Assembly: GCA_002707025.1 (NCBI GenBank) | Contig: PALG01000026.1 | Coordinates: forward strand, 62,001 to 126,000 | Length of the DNA stretch: 64,000 nt | Reading direction: 5' to 3' | Source: Flavobacteriaceae bacterium | GTDB taxonomy: Bacteria > Bacteroidota > Bacteroidia > Flavobacteriales > Flavobacteriaceae | Made by a program: the position numbers and the translations under genes | Part shown: positions 16,490-25,235 of the stretch, piece by piece | Layout of the letters: each line of letters begins with the position of its first letter | Numbering within the stretch: the first letter of the stretch is position 1 | The notes under the pieces: generated by a model | The model's input: only the letters and a program-made list of their open reading frames with translations | The model's database searches: none | Told to the model about the DNA's origin: nothing

Positions 16490-17629
16490 TTATTTTTTTA
16501 CGGCACTACAGCCGGCCATGGTTGTAATTTTAATGGCTTCCGTAGGAGGCAAATTCTCATTTCTTAAAACGGTTTGCTCTACTACTTTTTTGGTCACTTC
16601 CTCAAAAGCCTCCTCTACAGAAGTTGCGGTTTGCAAGGCAGCAGGTCTTCCTACATCGCCTGCTTCCCGAATACTTTGCACCAAAGGAATTTCCCCTAGG
16701 AAAGGAATCTCTAAATCTTCAGCAAGGTTTTTAGCACCTTCTTTTCCGAAGATATAATATTTGTTATCGGGCAATTCTTCAGGGGTGAAATATGCCATAT
16801 TTTCAACGATACCCAAAACGGGAACTTGGATATTTTCCTGTTGAAACATCGCCACTCCTTTTCGGGCGTCGGACAAAGCGACGGTTTGCGGAGTACTTAC
16901 CACCACTGCTCCCGTAATGGGAAGGGATTGCATGATACTAAGGTGGATATCCCCAGTGCCCGGCGGAAGATCTAATAGCATAAAATCCAGTTCGCCCCAG
17001 TCCGCATCAAAAATAAGCTGATTTAGTGCTTTGGCAGCCATGGGCCCCCTCCAAATCACCGCTTGATTCGGTTTCGTAAAAAACCCAATAGAAAGCACTT
17101 TCACACCATAGTTTTCAATAGGCTTCATTTTGCTTTGCCCTCCCACATTTACAGAGAGGGGTTTTTCATGCGCTACATCGAACATAATAGGAATGGAAGG
17201 TCCGTAAATATCGGCATCCAGAATACCTACCTTAAAACCCATATTTGCTAAAGTTGCTGCGAGATTGGCCGTCACGGTAGATTTACCCACGCCTCCCTTT
17301 CCTGAAGCTACTGCGATGATATTCTGAATCCCAGGGATAGGTTTCCCTTTAATTAAATTAGGATTTTGAGGTTTCTCGGGGGCCTCGACTTTGATATTTA
17401 CTTTCACGTCGGCCTCTTCGGAAATATTCTCTTTAATGGTTTTAATGATATCGGCTTCCGCTCTTTTCTTGATGTGCATAGCGGGTGTGGAAATTTTAAT
17501 GTCCACGATTACCTCATTAGCGAAAGTCACTACATTTTGAATGACACCGCTAGCGACCATGTTCTGTCCTTCCCCCGCAAGGGTCACATTTTCAAGAACT
17601 TTAAGAATGTCTTTTTTGCTGAAATTCAT
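16490..17629 (-). CDS. mrp: Mrp/ApbC-family P-loop ATPase, Fe-S carrier
   Basis: 379 aa. Residues 1-80 are a MIP18/DUF59 domain (ISTPAMHIKKRAEADI), then a linker and the MinD-like ATPase with deviant Walker A ASGKGGVGKST (109-118) and Walker B DFMLLDLPPGTGD. The CxxC that normally follows VENMAYF in Mrp/ApbC is absent (the segment reads TPEELPDNKYYIFG). The only cysteine near the C-terminus is in MAGCSAVKK. Cluster binding, if any, must therefore use other ligands. It is co-transcribed with the Nfu-type gene from a promoter at 17658-17665. Confidence 0.9.
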   Translation of the reverse strand: MNFSKKDILKVLENVTLAGEGQNMVASGVIQNVVTFANEVIVDIKISTPAMHIKKRAEADIIKTIKENISEEADVKVNIKVEAPEKPQNPNLIKGKPIPGIQNIIAVASGKGGVGKSTVTANLAATLANMGFKVGILDADIYGPSIPIMFDVAHEKPLSVNVGGQSKMKPIENYGVKVLSIGFFTKPNQAVIWRGPMAAKALNQLIFDADWGELDFMLLDLPPGTGDIHLSIMQSLPITGAVVVSTPQTVALSDARKGVAMFQQENIQVPVLGIVENMAYFTPEELPDNKYYIFGKEGAKNLAEDLEIPFLGEIPLVQSIREAGDVGRPAALQTATSVEEAFEEVTKKVVEQTVLRNENLPPTEAIKITTMAGCSAVKK

Positions 17630-17657
17630 GTGATGTATTTAGAATTGTTCTAAAGTG

Positions 17658-17665
17658 CAAATATA
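17658..17665 (-). promoter_or_regulatory. Promoter -7 element for mrp-nfu
   Basis: Minus strand reads TATATTTG, 29 bases upstream of the mrp start codon. Confidence 0.6.
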
Positions 17666-17729
17666 CAGGGAAATCTTGGTTTAATGAAGGGGTGACCATG
17701 GAAATGATTTATAGCACCATAATGTAGTC

Positions 17730-18059
17730 TTAGGGCAATTCTTTAATAGGATCCCAAAAATATTTTTCAAAACCCTGGATTTGATTTTCTTTGACTTCCA
17801 CACCTTCATTCTCGAGTAATTGTTGCATTAAATGGGTCCCTTTAAAGTGGTGTTTGCCGGTTAATAAACCCTGTCTATTAACCACTCGGTGTGCAGGAAC
17901 TTCTAGATCTTTGCCAGAGGCATTCATGGCCCAACCAACCATTCGGGCACTTCCAGCAGCCCCTAAATAACGGGCAATCGCTCCATAGCTGGTAACCTTT
18001 CCGTAAGGGATTTGCTTCGCAACTTCATAAACTTTCTCAAAAAAACCTTCTTTTGCCAT
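17730..18059 (-). CDS. Alkyltransferase-like protein (ATL), MGMT fold without the catalytic Cys
   Basis: 109 aa, matching the DNA-binding domain of O6-methylguanine-DNA methyltransferase: IPYGKVTSYGAIARYLG, SARMVGWAMN (arginine finger) and the active-site loop. That loop reads PAHRVVN (55-61), where MGMT has PCHRV; the acceptor cysteine is replaced by Ala56. Such ATL proteins bind O6-alkylguanine, flip it and recruit nucleotide excision repair instead of transferring the alkyl group. It starts 1 base after the stop of the LysE-type exporter gene, so the two are probably co-transcribed. Confidence 0.9.
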   Translation of the reverse strand: MAKEGFFEKVYEVAKQIPYGKVTSYGAIARYLGAAGSARMVGWAMNASGKDLEVPAHRVVNRQGLLTGKHHFKGTHLMQQLLENEGVEVKENQIQGFEKYFWDPIKELP

Positions 18060-18060
18060 T

Positions 18061-18684
18061 TCAATATTCCTGAAATATTTTAAAAAAAGTAATAACCGAA
18101 ATAATGGCAGTAATGAGTCCGATAAGGTAATTCATATTAAGCTGCATCTTTTTTTTCTTTTTATTTCTGAAATATTGTGCATAAATAAAAAGCATTAGAA
18201 AAGTACCCATTCCCGATGCTATTACTGCAATTGCCAAAGACCAATGTTCGAAAGAAAACCAACCAAAAGCGGAAAAGGTAATACTAATATACACCCAATA
18301 AGGAAGTGGCAATAAATTAAGGGCTGCCAAGAGAATTCCGTAAAAAAACCGATTGGTTTTGGAGTGATTTACTTCTTTAGGGATTTCATGACGGGTGTCT
18401 TTTGCAATAAAGAAAAAATAGAGCGTTAGGCATAAAAAAATACCCAATGCTACTTTTTGAAGGATATCTATGATTTCTGGGTGTCGATCCAAATACCTTG
18501 CAAAAATTAAAGCAATATAGGTTTGAAAACATACCGTAATACAAACTCCTGCCGAAAAAAGCAAGGCTATTTTCCTTCCTTGTTTCATGCTTATTTTTGC
18601 CGCAGTCATGTTTAATAATCCTGGAGGAATGACTCCCACAATGGCTGCAAGAAACCCAATCAAAAAGTTGGAGAGCAAAAGCAT
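18061..18684 (-). CDS. LysE/RhtB-family amino acid exporter
   Basis: 207 aa with about six predicted membrane segments. The N-terminal signature FLAAIVGVIPPGLLNMTAAK matches the conserved G-x-x-PGP region of the LysE superfamily (here PPG). A poly-Lys loop (RNKKKKK) precedes the last segment. The substrate cannot be read from sequence. It lies between trmB and the ATL gene on the same strand. Confidence 0.8.
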   Translation of the reverse strand: MLLLSNFLIGFLAAIVGVIPPGLLNMTAAKISMKQGRKIALLFSAGVCITVCFQTYIALIFARYLDRHPEIIDILQKVALGIFLCLTLYFFFIAKDTRHEIPKEVNHSKTNRFFYGILLAALNLLPLPYWVYISITFSAFGWFSFEHWSLAIAVIASGMGTFLMLFIYAQYFRNKKKKKMQLNMNYLIGLITAIISVITFFKIFQEY

Positions 18685-18716
18685 TTAAAGGTTCGTTTGT
18701 TTGTGAAGATACATAA

Positions 18717-19397
18717 TTATTTGGAAGCCAATTGAAAACTCACATACGTGATTTTCTTTCCTTTGTCCAAATACTGTTGTTCGTAAAAAGTTTTAATAGA
18801 GGTAACCTCTTCTGGAGTACCCGTACTCCCATAAATATCATGATGCGCATAATTAATATCTTCGCCTAAGCCATGGAGCAAGCCCAAAGTATAGCCATGC
18901 ATGAATTCACTATCGGTTTTAAGATGTATTTGACCGTTGGGTTGCAGTACTTTCCGATACTTATCCAAGAACTCTTGGTTGGTTAATCGGTGCTTGGTTC
19001 GCTTGTATTTAATTTGGGGGTCCGGAAAAGTGATCCAAATTTCAGAAACTTCATTTTTGGCAAAGCAATGCTCAATCAATTCAATCTGGGTTCTTAAAAA
19101 ACCAACATTGGCAAGGTTTTCTTCCAAAGCAGTTTTGGCTCCCCGCCAAAAACGCGCTCCTTTAATATCAATTCCCAAAAAGTTCTTTTCAGGGTATTTT
19201 CGAGCTAAATTTACAGAATACTCCCCTTTTCCACAGCCCAATTCCAATACCAGTGGGTGGTCGTTTTTAAAAAATTCCTGAGTCCATTTTCCCTTCAGCG
19301 GAAATTTTCCCTTTAGGAGTTCCTCTCGCGTAGGCTGAATTACATTTTTGAAAGTTTCATTTTCTTTGAACCGCTTTAATTTATTTTTACTTCCCAC
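18717..19397 (-). CDS. trmB: tRNA (guanine(46)-N7)-methyltransferase
   Basis: 226 aa. TrmB motifs are in order: ELGCGKGEYSVNLARKYP (SAM motif I), NFLGIDIKGARFWRGAK, EIWITFPDPQIKYKRTKHR (the FPDPW/KxRHxKRR catalytic region, with Q replacing W) and HLKTDSEF (T-D substrate motif). It makes m7G46 in the variable loop of tRNAs. It is transcribed divergently from the glycosyltransferase gene. Confidence 0.95.
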   Translation of the reverse strand: MGSKNKLKRFKENETFKNVIQPTREELLKGKFPLKGKWTQEFFKNDHPLVLELGCGKGEYSVNLARKYPEKNFLGIDIKGARFWRGAKTALEENLANVGFLRTQIELIEHCFAKNEVSEIWITFPDPQIKYKRTKHRLTNQEFLDKYRKVLQPNGQIHLKTDSEFMHGYTLGLLHGLGEDINYAHHDIYGSTGTPEEVTSIKTFYEQQYLDKGKKITYVSFQLASK

Positions 19398-19458
19398 GTT
19401 TAATAATGAATTAAATTTTCGGTAAAATTACGGAAATATATAGGTGCTTAAAGAATGA

Positions 19459-19467
19459 TTACCTTTG
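19459..19467 (+). promoter_or_regulatory. Promoter element of the glycosyltransferase gene
   Basis: TTACCTTTG contains TACCTTTG. An in-frame TTG at 19465 would fall inside this element, which supports the ATG at 19483 as start. Confidence 0.5.
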
Positions 19468-19482
19468 TTTTTACTTCAAAAA

Positions 19483-20571
19483 ATGAAGTCGAAAAATTAT
19501 ACATTTCAGCATTTGAAAAAGAAAACCATTTTAGTAGCACCCTTGTATTGGGGGCTTGGCCATGCCACAAGGTGCATTCCAATTATTCAAGAATTACTCC
19601 ACCACGGCTATGATGTTTTGTTAGGGAGTGACGGTGCGGCCCTTGAATTACTGAAAAAGGAGTTTCCCACACTTCCTTTCATAGAGTTACCCGCTTATAA
19701 TATTACCTATCCCAAAAAAGGAGAATTCTTTAAATTGAAGCTTTTCTTGAAGCTCCCTGAAATAAAAAAGGCGATGGCCGCCGAAAAAAAACAGGTTAAA
19801 AAGCTTATTGAAGAAGGGAGAATCCAGGGCCTTATTAGTGACAATCGTTTGGGGGTGAGAAGTAAAAAAATCCCTTCGGTTTTTATCACACATCAAGTAA
19901 ACGTGCTAAGTGGCAATACTTCGTATTTCAGCAGTAAAATGCATCAAAAGATCATTAAAAAATACGATGCCTGTTGGGTACCCGACTTAGAAGGGCCCTT
20001 AAATTTAAGCGGCACCTTAGGTCACCCCAAAAAAACAAAATTACCGCTTACATACATAGGTCCTTTAAGCAGGATGAAAACACAAAAGGTACCTATGCAA
20101 TACGATGTGCTTATCTTATTGTCTGGACCAGAACCACAGCGTACACTCTTAGAAGTTAAGCTTATCGAGGTCTTTTCAAAAACACAAAAAAAGGTGATGT
20201 TGGTGAGAGGGGTCGTAGAAGCCAAGGAACAAAGCTTTCAAAAGGAAAATATCAATATTGTCAATTTTTTGACTTCCGAAGCCCTGGAAAAAGCGATCAA
20301 CGAAAGTAATCTTGTGGTTTGCCGTTCGGGTTACACGACGATTATGGATTTAGCAGCCATGGAAAAAAACGCCTTTTTCATACCCACCCCAGGTCAATTT
20401 GAACAAAAATACCTCGCCAAACAATTAAAACAAAAAGGGATTGCGCCCAGTTGTAAGCAAGAGAATTTTACTATTGAAAAGCTCCAGGAAGTCCCTTTAT
20501 ACAAAGGATTGAAAAATTTTTCAAAAGAAACGGATTTCAAAAAATTATTTGGCCTTTTCGAGCGTGAATGA
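19483..20571 (+). CDS. MurG-like glycosyltransferase (GT28-type fold)
   Basis: 362 aa. The N-terminal domain starts ILVAPLYWGLGHATRCIPII, matching the G-x-G-H-x-x-R of MurG-like GT-B enzymes. The C-terminal nucleotide-sugar domain has LILLSGPEPQR and the RSGYTTIMDLAAMEKNAFFI block (donor binding), then TPGQFEQKYLAK. Acceptor and donor are unknown; MurG itself is normally within the mur cluster, so this is a paralogue. The last 27 bases overlap the convergent histidine kinase gene. Confidence 0.82.
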   Translation: MKSKNYTFQHLKKKTILVAPLYWGLGHATRCIPIIQELLHHGYDVLLGSDGAALELLKKEFPTLPFIELPAYNITYPKKGEFFKLKLFLKLPEIKKAMAAEKKQVKKLIEEGRIQGLISDNRLGVRSKKIPSVFITHQVNVLSGNTSYFSSKMHQKIIKKYDACWVPDLEGPLNLSGTLGHPKKTKLPLTYIGPLSRMKTQKVPMQYDVLILLSGPEPQRTLLEVKLIEVFSKTQKKVMLVRGVVEAKEQSFQKENINIVNFLTSEALEKAINESNLVVCRSGYTTIMDLAAMEKNAFFIPTPGQFEQKYLAKQLKQKGIAPSCKQENFTIEKLQEVPLYKGLKNFSKETDFKKLFGLFERE

Positions 20572-21588
20572 GAATTCGGAACCAATCCCAAACTGACTCT
20601 CGACATAAATCTTCTCATTGTGGGCTTCCACCAAATGCTTTACAATGGAAAGTCCCAAACCACTTCCCCCTACTTTTCTAGAACCACTTTTATCGACCCG
20701 GTAAAAGCGTTCAAAAAGTCTTGGAATATGTTCTTCTTCAATTCCTTCCCCATTATCGGTGACACGTACTAGCACCTTTCGTTGCGTAAGGTCTTCGATA
20801 CTCACTTCGGTGGTACCGTCCTGCTTTCCATATTTTATCGAGTTTTCCACTAAATTGGTAAGTACCTGCTGTATTCGCTCCCTATCGGCATACACCATAA
20901 TACTATCTTCATAATCATGATCGAATGCCAATGTAATACTCTTTTTGGCAGCTTTCATTTCTAGTAAATCGAAGACATTTTGTACTAATTCGATGATATT
21001 GAAGTCTTCTTTCAAAAGGCTTAAATCGCCAATTTCCAACTTGGTGATCATATCCAAGTCTTTTACAATATAGATAAGCCGTTCTACTCCTTTGTTGGCT
21101 CGTTGCAGGTATTTCTTTCGAACGGATTTATCTTTCATAGCTCCATCCAATAAAGTCAAGATATAGCCCTGCACTGTGAAAAGAGGGGTTTTAAGCTCAT
21201 GGGATACATTCCCCATAAAATCCTTCCGGTAATTCTCTCGGTCTTTTAAGGTTTCTATTTCCAGTTTTTTGTCTTCTGCAAAGCGTTCTACCTCACGGGT
21301 AAGCGTTGCCATATCGGTTGTAATTTGTTTTTTATCGAATGTAGTCGCATCCAGAAGCTTTACATCATTATAGATTTTCTTTACTTGTTTGTAAATAAAC
21401 TTTTCGACACGATATTGAATGATAAAAAAACTGAAGATATAGCATGCCAGAAAAAAAATCACTAAAAACTCATAATCTTGATGCCCTGCGACATAAAAAA
21501 AAACTCCTAACATGGCTGTTAGGAAGAAAGTGATAAAAGTGGATGTATATCCTGCGAACTTATAGGTTCTTCGGAACATTTTATTCAT
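20545..21588 (-). CDS. Sensor histidine kinase, PhoR-like
   Basis: 347 aa. Two membrane segments (about 12-34 and 39-58) with almost no periplasmic loop, so the signal is probably sensed in or near the membrane. A HAMP-like linker leads to the HisKA domain with phospho-acceptor His130 in NVSHELKTPL, then the ATPase domain with N box (LTNLVENSIKYG), G1 (VTDNGEGI), F (LFERFYRVD) and G2 (GGSGLGLSIVKHL). It overlaps the response regulator gene by one base and is its partner. PhoR-like architecture suggests phosphate or envelope sensing, not proven. Confidence 0.92.
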   Translation of the reverse strand: MNKMFRRTYKFAGYTSTFITFFLTAMLGVFFYVAGHQDYEFLVIFFLACYIFSFFIIQYRVEKFIYKQVKKIYNDVKLLDATTFDKKQITTDMATLTREVERFAEDKKLEIETLKDRENYRKDFMGNVSHELKTPLFTVQGYILTLLDGAMKDKSVRKKYLQRANKGVERLIYIVKDLDMITKLEIGDLSLLKEDFNIIELVQNVFDLLEMKAAKKSITLAFDHDYEDSIMVYADRERIQQVLTNLVENSIKYGKQDGTTEVSIEDLTQRKVLVRVTDNGEGIEEEHIPRLFERFYRVDKSGSRKVGGSGLGLSIVKHLVEAHNEKIYVESQFGIGSEFSFTLEKAK

Positions 21589-22271
21589 TAAACAACAAAC
21601 TTATACCCTACACCTTTTACGGTTTTAAACTTTTTATCTCCTATTTTTTCACGTAGCTTACGTATATGGACGTCTATGGTTCTTCCTCCCACCACAACTT
21701 CGTTGCCCCAAACCGAGTCGAGAATATCCTCTCTTTTAAAGACTTTCCCTGGCTTGGATGCTAAAAGGGACAATAGTTCAAATTCCTTTCTAGGTAAAAT
21801 AATTTCCTCTTTTCCTTTTAAAATCTTGTATTCCTCACGATTGATGACCAAATCGCCTAGTTTGATATTCTTTTCGGTTTCTTCTGATTCCTTGAAGCGC
21901 CTTAAAAGTGCTTTCACCTTACTTACCAAAACCTTTGGTTTAATAGGTTTGGTAATATAATCGTCGGCTCCTGCATCAAACCCCGCTACTTGAGAATAAT
22001 CTTCTCCCCTTGCGGTTAAGAAGGTAATAATGGTTTCTGAAAGCTCAGGAATATTCCTTAATTTTTCGCAGGCTTCAATTCCATCCATTTCGGGCATCAT
22101 CACATCCAAAACAATAAGATGTGGATGGTGCTTCTTGGCTTCCGAAATAGCCTGAATTCCATTTTCCGCGGTAAATATCTGGTACCCTTCCGCAGAGAGG
22201 TTATACCCTATAATTTCCAGAATATCCGGTTCATCATCAACCAACAAGATTTTAATATCCTTTTTCTTCAT
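21588..22271 (-). CDS. OmpR/PhoB-family response regulator
   Basis: 227 aa. The receiver domain has Asp12, Asp13 and phospho-acceptor Asp56 (LIVLDVMMPEMDG), the conserved Thr (FLTARGED) and Lys (ITKPIKPK). A winged-helix DNA-binding domain follows (FELLSLLASKPGKVFKREDI; RTIDVHIRKLREKIG; VKGVGYKF). It is translationally coupled to the kinase (TAATG) and should be activated by it. Confidence 0.94.
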   Translation of the reverse strand: MKKKDIKILLVDDEPDILEIIGYNLSAEGYQIFTAENGIQAISEAKKHHPHLIVLDVMMPEMDGIEACEKLRNIPELSETIITFLTARGEDYSQVAGFDAGADDYITKPIKPKVLVSKVKALLRRFKESEETEKNIKLGDLVINREEYKILKGKEEIILPRKEFELLSLLASKPGKVFKREDILDSVWGNEVVVGGRTIDVHIRKLREKIGDKKFKTVKGVGYKFVV

Positions 22272-22482
22272 TTTTTAACGATTTGAAAACAATGGCTAAA
22301 TATAATGCATTATCCTCATCACGGCTATTTTCAATAGTATTGTTAACGATTATGTAACAATTAAGAAACAATTTATGAAAAAAAAATAGAACAAGATTAC
22401 GTTTGGGTAAAAGCTTGATTTCAAGAATGAATTTTAAGGAAAAAAGCGTTTCTTTGCACCAAATTAAACACACTATTACACA

Positions 22483-24174
22483 ATGAAAAAAATTACTTTT
22501 ATTCTAGCATTTTTATGCTCTAGCTTTATTTTTGGTCAAGCGGTAGTTATCAACGAAGTTGATGCAGACCAGACCACTACAGACACGGAAGAGTTTCTAG
22601 AATTATACACGTCGACGCCAAACACTTCCTTAGACGGGTATATTGTTGTTTTTTACAACGGATCTAACGACACGAGTTACACTACGGTAGACTTAAACGG
22701 TTTTTCAACCGATGCAAACGGTTACTTTATTATTGGTGGGGATGCCGTTACAGGTGTTGATATTGCCTTAGGAGCAGACAACGTTATTCAGAATGGAGCA
22801 GATGCCATCGCTATTTACCAAGATAGCGCAGCAAACTTTCCTAACGGAACTGCAGTTACCGCAACCAACCTTATTGATGCTATTGTTTATGGGACAAGCG
22901 ATCCAGATGATGCTGAATTATTGGCTGGTTTAAACCAAACCATTCAGTATGACGAAAACTTAAACGGTAACAAGGATACAGAGTCTTTACAAAGAAGACC
23001 CGACAATACTTTTTGTACTGCGCTTCCTACCTTGAGAGATGACAATGTATGTCCTGGTTGTGCTTTTGTGATTACCGATGTTACTTCTACTTGTGACGAC
23101 GAAACACCTGGTACAGACACGGTAACCATTGAGTTGGAATACGTAGGCGGAGGAAGCGAAACCTATACGATTGTAGCGACCACAGGTACTGTAGGTGGGG
23201 ATAATCCATCTTCTGTGCCTAACGGAACCATTATCGTTACAGGAGTAGACGAAGATAGTACAGTAGATATCACCGTTACCAGTACTTCATGTAATGTGAC
23301 CGAAACCGTAGCAACTCCTACTTGTGAAGCCCCTAACAGTGTGGCAGACATCGCTACTTTGAGAGCTAGCACCGAAGGACAATCGTATATCTTAACTGGA
23401 GAAGCGTTGGTAACTTTCACACAGGACTTCAGAAACCAAAAATTTATTGAAGATGCCACTGCTGCTATCTTAATTGATGATGACAACGGAATTATCACTA
23501 CTGCCTACGAAATTGGGGATGGAATGACCGGATTAAGAGGAACTTTATCTTCTTTTAACGGAATGATGCAGTTTGTTCCTGAACTAGACCCAGGAGCACC
23601 TTCCTCTACAGGAAATACCATCACCGCCCAATCGGTTAGTATTGCAGATCTTAACGGAAACCCTGAAGATTACGAGTCTGAGTATGTAACAATTACTCCA
23701 GAAGTAACGATCGACACTACGGCAGATCCTAACTGGATTGTTGGTACGGTATACGAATTAACCAATGCCGATGGTGCGTTCAATTTCCGAACTACTTTTT
23801 ACGATGCCAATTACATTGGACAAGCAGTTCCAACATCACCTGTAATTATCGCCGGAATCATTACCGAAAGAACCGATGATGGAGGATATTACATCACCGC
23901 TCGTGATGACAATGATGCTTCGACTATTTTAGGTATTAACAGATTTGAAACGAATGTGTTTTCTATGTTCCCTAATCCTACTGAAGGTTTTGTAAATATC
24001 GTATCTGCTGATGCTTCCGCAAAAACCGTAGTGGTTTTCGACCTTTTAGGAAAACAAGTAATCAATACCGTAATTTCAGATCGTCTGGACATTTCTGCGC
24101 TTACTAGCGGAATGTACTTGGTAAAAGTTTCGCAAGGAAACTTTTCTGAAACCAAAAAACTGATCATAAAGTAA
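22483..24174 (+). CDS. T9SS-secreted lamin-tail domain protein with a DUF5689-like region
   Basis: 563 aa. Signal peptide MKKITFILAFLCSSFIFGQ. Residues about 20-175 look like a lamin-tail domain (VVINEVDADQTTTDTEEFLE, LDGYIVVFYNG, IQNGADAIAIY). A short Cys-containing beta domain is followed by a region with DUF5689/OB-like features (GQSYILTGEALVTF, AAILIDDDNG). The C-terminal sorting domain has MFPNPTEGFVNI, SGMYLVKVS and terminal KKLIIK. It is therefore probably exported through the type IX system and anchored or released at the surface. Such proteins often accompany extracellular nucleases; no catalytic domain is seen here. Confidence 0.85.
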   Translation: MKKITFILAFLCSSFIFGQAVVINEVDADQTTTDTEEFLELYTSTPNTSLDGYIVVFYNGSNDTSYTTVDLNGFSTDANGYFIIGGDAVTGVDIALGADNVIQNGADAIAIYQDSAANFPNGTAVTATNLIDAIVYGTSDPDDAELLAGLNQTIQYDENLNGNKDTESLQRRPDNTFCTALPTLRDDNVCPGCAFVITDVTSTCDDETPGTDTVTIELEYVGGGSETYTIVATTGTVGGDNPSSVPNGTIIVTGVDEDSTVDITVTSTSCNVTETVATPTCEAPNSVADIATLRASTEGQSYILTGEALVTFTQDFRNQKFIEDATAAILIDDDNGIITTAYEIGDGMTGLRGTLSSFNGMMQFVPELDPGAPSSTGNTITAQSVSIADLNGNPEDYESEYVTITPEVTIDTTADPNWIVGTVYELTNADGAFNFRTTFYDANYIGQAVPTSPVIIAGIITERTDDGGYYITARDDNDASTILGINRFETNVFSMFPNPTEGFVNIVSADASAKTVVVFDLLGKQVINTVISDRLDISALTSGMYLVKVSQGNFSETKKLIIK

Positions 24175-24195
24175 TCGGTTTATAAATAACTTTGT

Positions 24196-24228
24196 AAAAA
24201 AGCTTCTGGAATTCCAGAAGCTTTTTTT
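24196..24228 (+). terminator. Terminator after the T9SS lamin-tail gene
   Basis: AAAAAGCTTCTGG and CCAGAAGCTTTTT form a perfect 13-bp inverted repeat around AATT, followed by more T. Confidence 0.9.
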
Positions 24229-24234
24229 ATTCGC

Positions 24235-24242
24235 TATTTTTG
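24235..24242 (+). promoter_or_regulatory. Promoter -7 element for the LuxE-like operon
   Basis: TATTTTTG, 18 bases before the start codon. Confidence 0.55.
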
Positions 24243-24260
24243 AATCTCTGAAACCCTAGC

Positions 24261-25235
24261 ATGCTCGAAGAAGCCATCTTTCAAATTTCCAACGAAAAAG
24301 AGTTCGAGGCACTTGCCTTACAAGTCTTCCGTTATCAATACGAGCATGTTTCGGTATACCAGGAATTCTGTAAACACCTTAAAATTTCCAAAAAATCGGT
24401 GCAATCCCTAGAGGACATTCCTTTTTTACCCATTCAGTTCTTTAAATCCCACGAAATCCTTTCCAACGAAAAAAATCACGACCTCATTTTTACCAGTAGC
24501 GGAACCACAGGGAGTATTCCCAGCAAACACTTTGTGGCACATCGGAAGCTCTATGAAAAAAGTTTTCTGAAAGGCTTTCAACACTATTATGGAAACCCCG
24601 AAGATTGGACCATCCTGGCGTTATTGCCTTCTTATTTGGAACGCGAAGGTTCTTCGTTGGTATATATGGTGGATGCGTTGATTCGTAAAAGCCATGCTTC
24701 GGAAAGTGGGTTTTATCTACACAATCTGGACGCACTTTTAGCAAAACTGAAGGAACTCGAAAAAAAGAAACAAAAAACCTTACTCATGGGGGTTTCGTAT
24801 GCGCTATTAGACCTTATCGAAAAAGAAAAACTCCAATTACAACATACGGTAGTCATGGAAACGGGCGGGATGAAAGGGAAACGGAAAGAACTTGTGAAAG
24901 AAGCCTTGCACGAACTTCTTCAAGAAGGGTTTGGTGTTCAAAATATACACAGTGAATACGGAATGACCGAATTGCTTTCCCAGGCCTATTCCAAAGGACA
25001 AAGCGAGTTTGGCTGCCCTCCCTGGATGAAAGTACTTACCCGGGACACCGACGACCCTTTCTCTTATTTAAAAGGCAAAACAGGCGGTATCAATGTGATC
25101 GATCTAGCGAACCTTTATTCTTGTTCGTTTATCGCCACACAGGATTTAGGTAAAATTTTACCGAATGGGAATTTTAAAATTTTAGGTAGATTTGACGAAA
25201 GTGATATTCGAGGTTGTAACTTGATGGTACTGTAA
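24261..25235 (+). CDS. LuxE-like acyl-protein synthetase / adenylate-forming enzyme
   Basis: 324 aa. It belongs to the ANL-type adenylating family related to LuxE and phenylacetate-CoA ligase: the phosphate loop FTSSGTTGSIPSKHF is at about residue 77, GMTEL with upstream HSEYG forms the adenylate-binding motif, and near the end are DLGKILPNG and LGRFDESDIRG, the hinge region. LuxE proteins activate a fatty acid and transfer it to a protein Cys. No lux genes are nearby, so this is not bioluminescence; it may activate an unknown carboxylate. Its stop overlaps the next start (TAATGA). Confidence 0.78.
   Translation: MLEEAIFQISNEKEFEALALQVFRYQYEHVSVYQEFCKHLKISKKSVQSLEDIPFLPIQFFKSHEILSNEKNHDLIFTSSGTTGSIPSKHFVAHRKLYEKSFLKGFQHYYGNPEDWTILALLPSYLEREGSSLVYMVDALIRKSHASESGFYLHNLDALLAKLKELEKKKQKTLLMGVSYALLDLIEKEKLQLQHTVVMETGGMKGKRKELVKEALHELLQEGFGVQNIHSEYGMTELLSQAYSKGQSEFGCPPWMKVLTRDTDDPFSYLKGKTGGINVIDLANLYSCSFIATQDLGKILPNGNFKILGRFDESDIRGCNLMVL

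Noticed and set aside
17730-18059. Active O6-methylguanine-DNA methyltransferase
   Set aside because: The acceptor Cys is replaced by Ala in PAHR, so methyl transfer by the standard mechanism is impossible.
20545-20571. Frameshift or misassembly at the overlap of the glycosyltransferase and histidine kinase genes
   Set aside because: Both proteins have complete C-termini; a 27-base tail-to-tail overlap is ordinary in this compact genome.
24261-25235. Part of a bioluminescence (lux) system
   Set aside because: No luciferase, reductase or transferase genes are adjacent; only the adenylating fold is shared.
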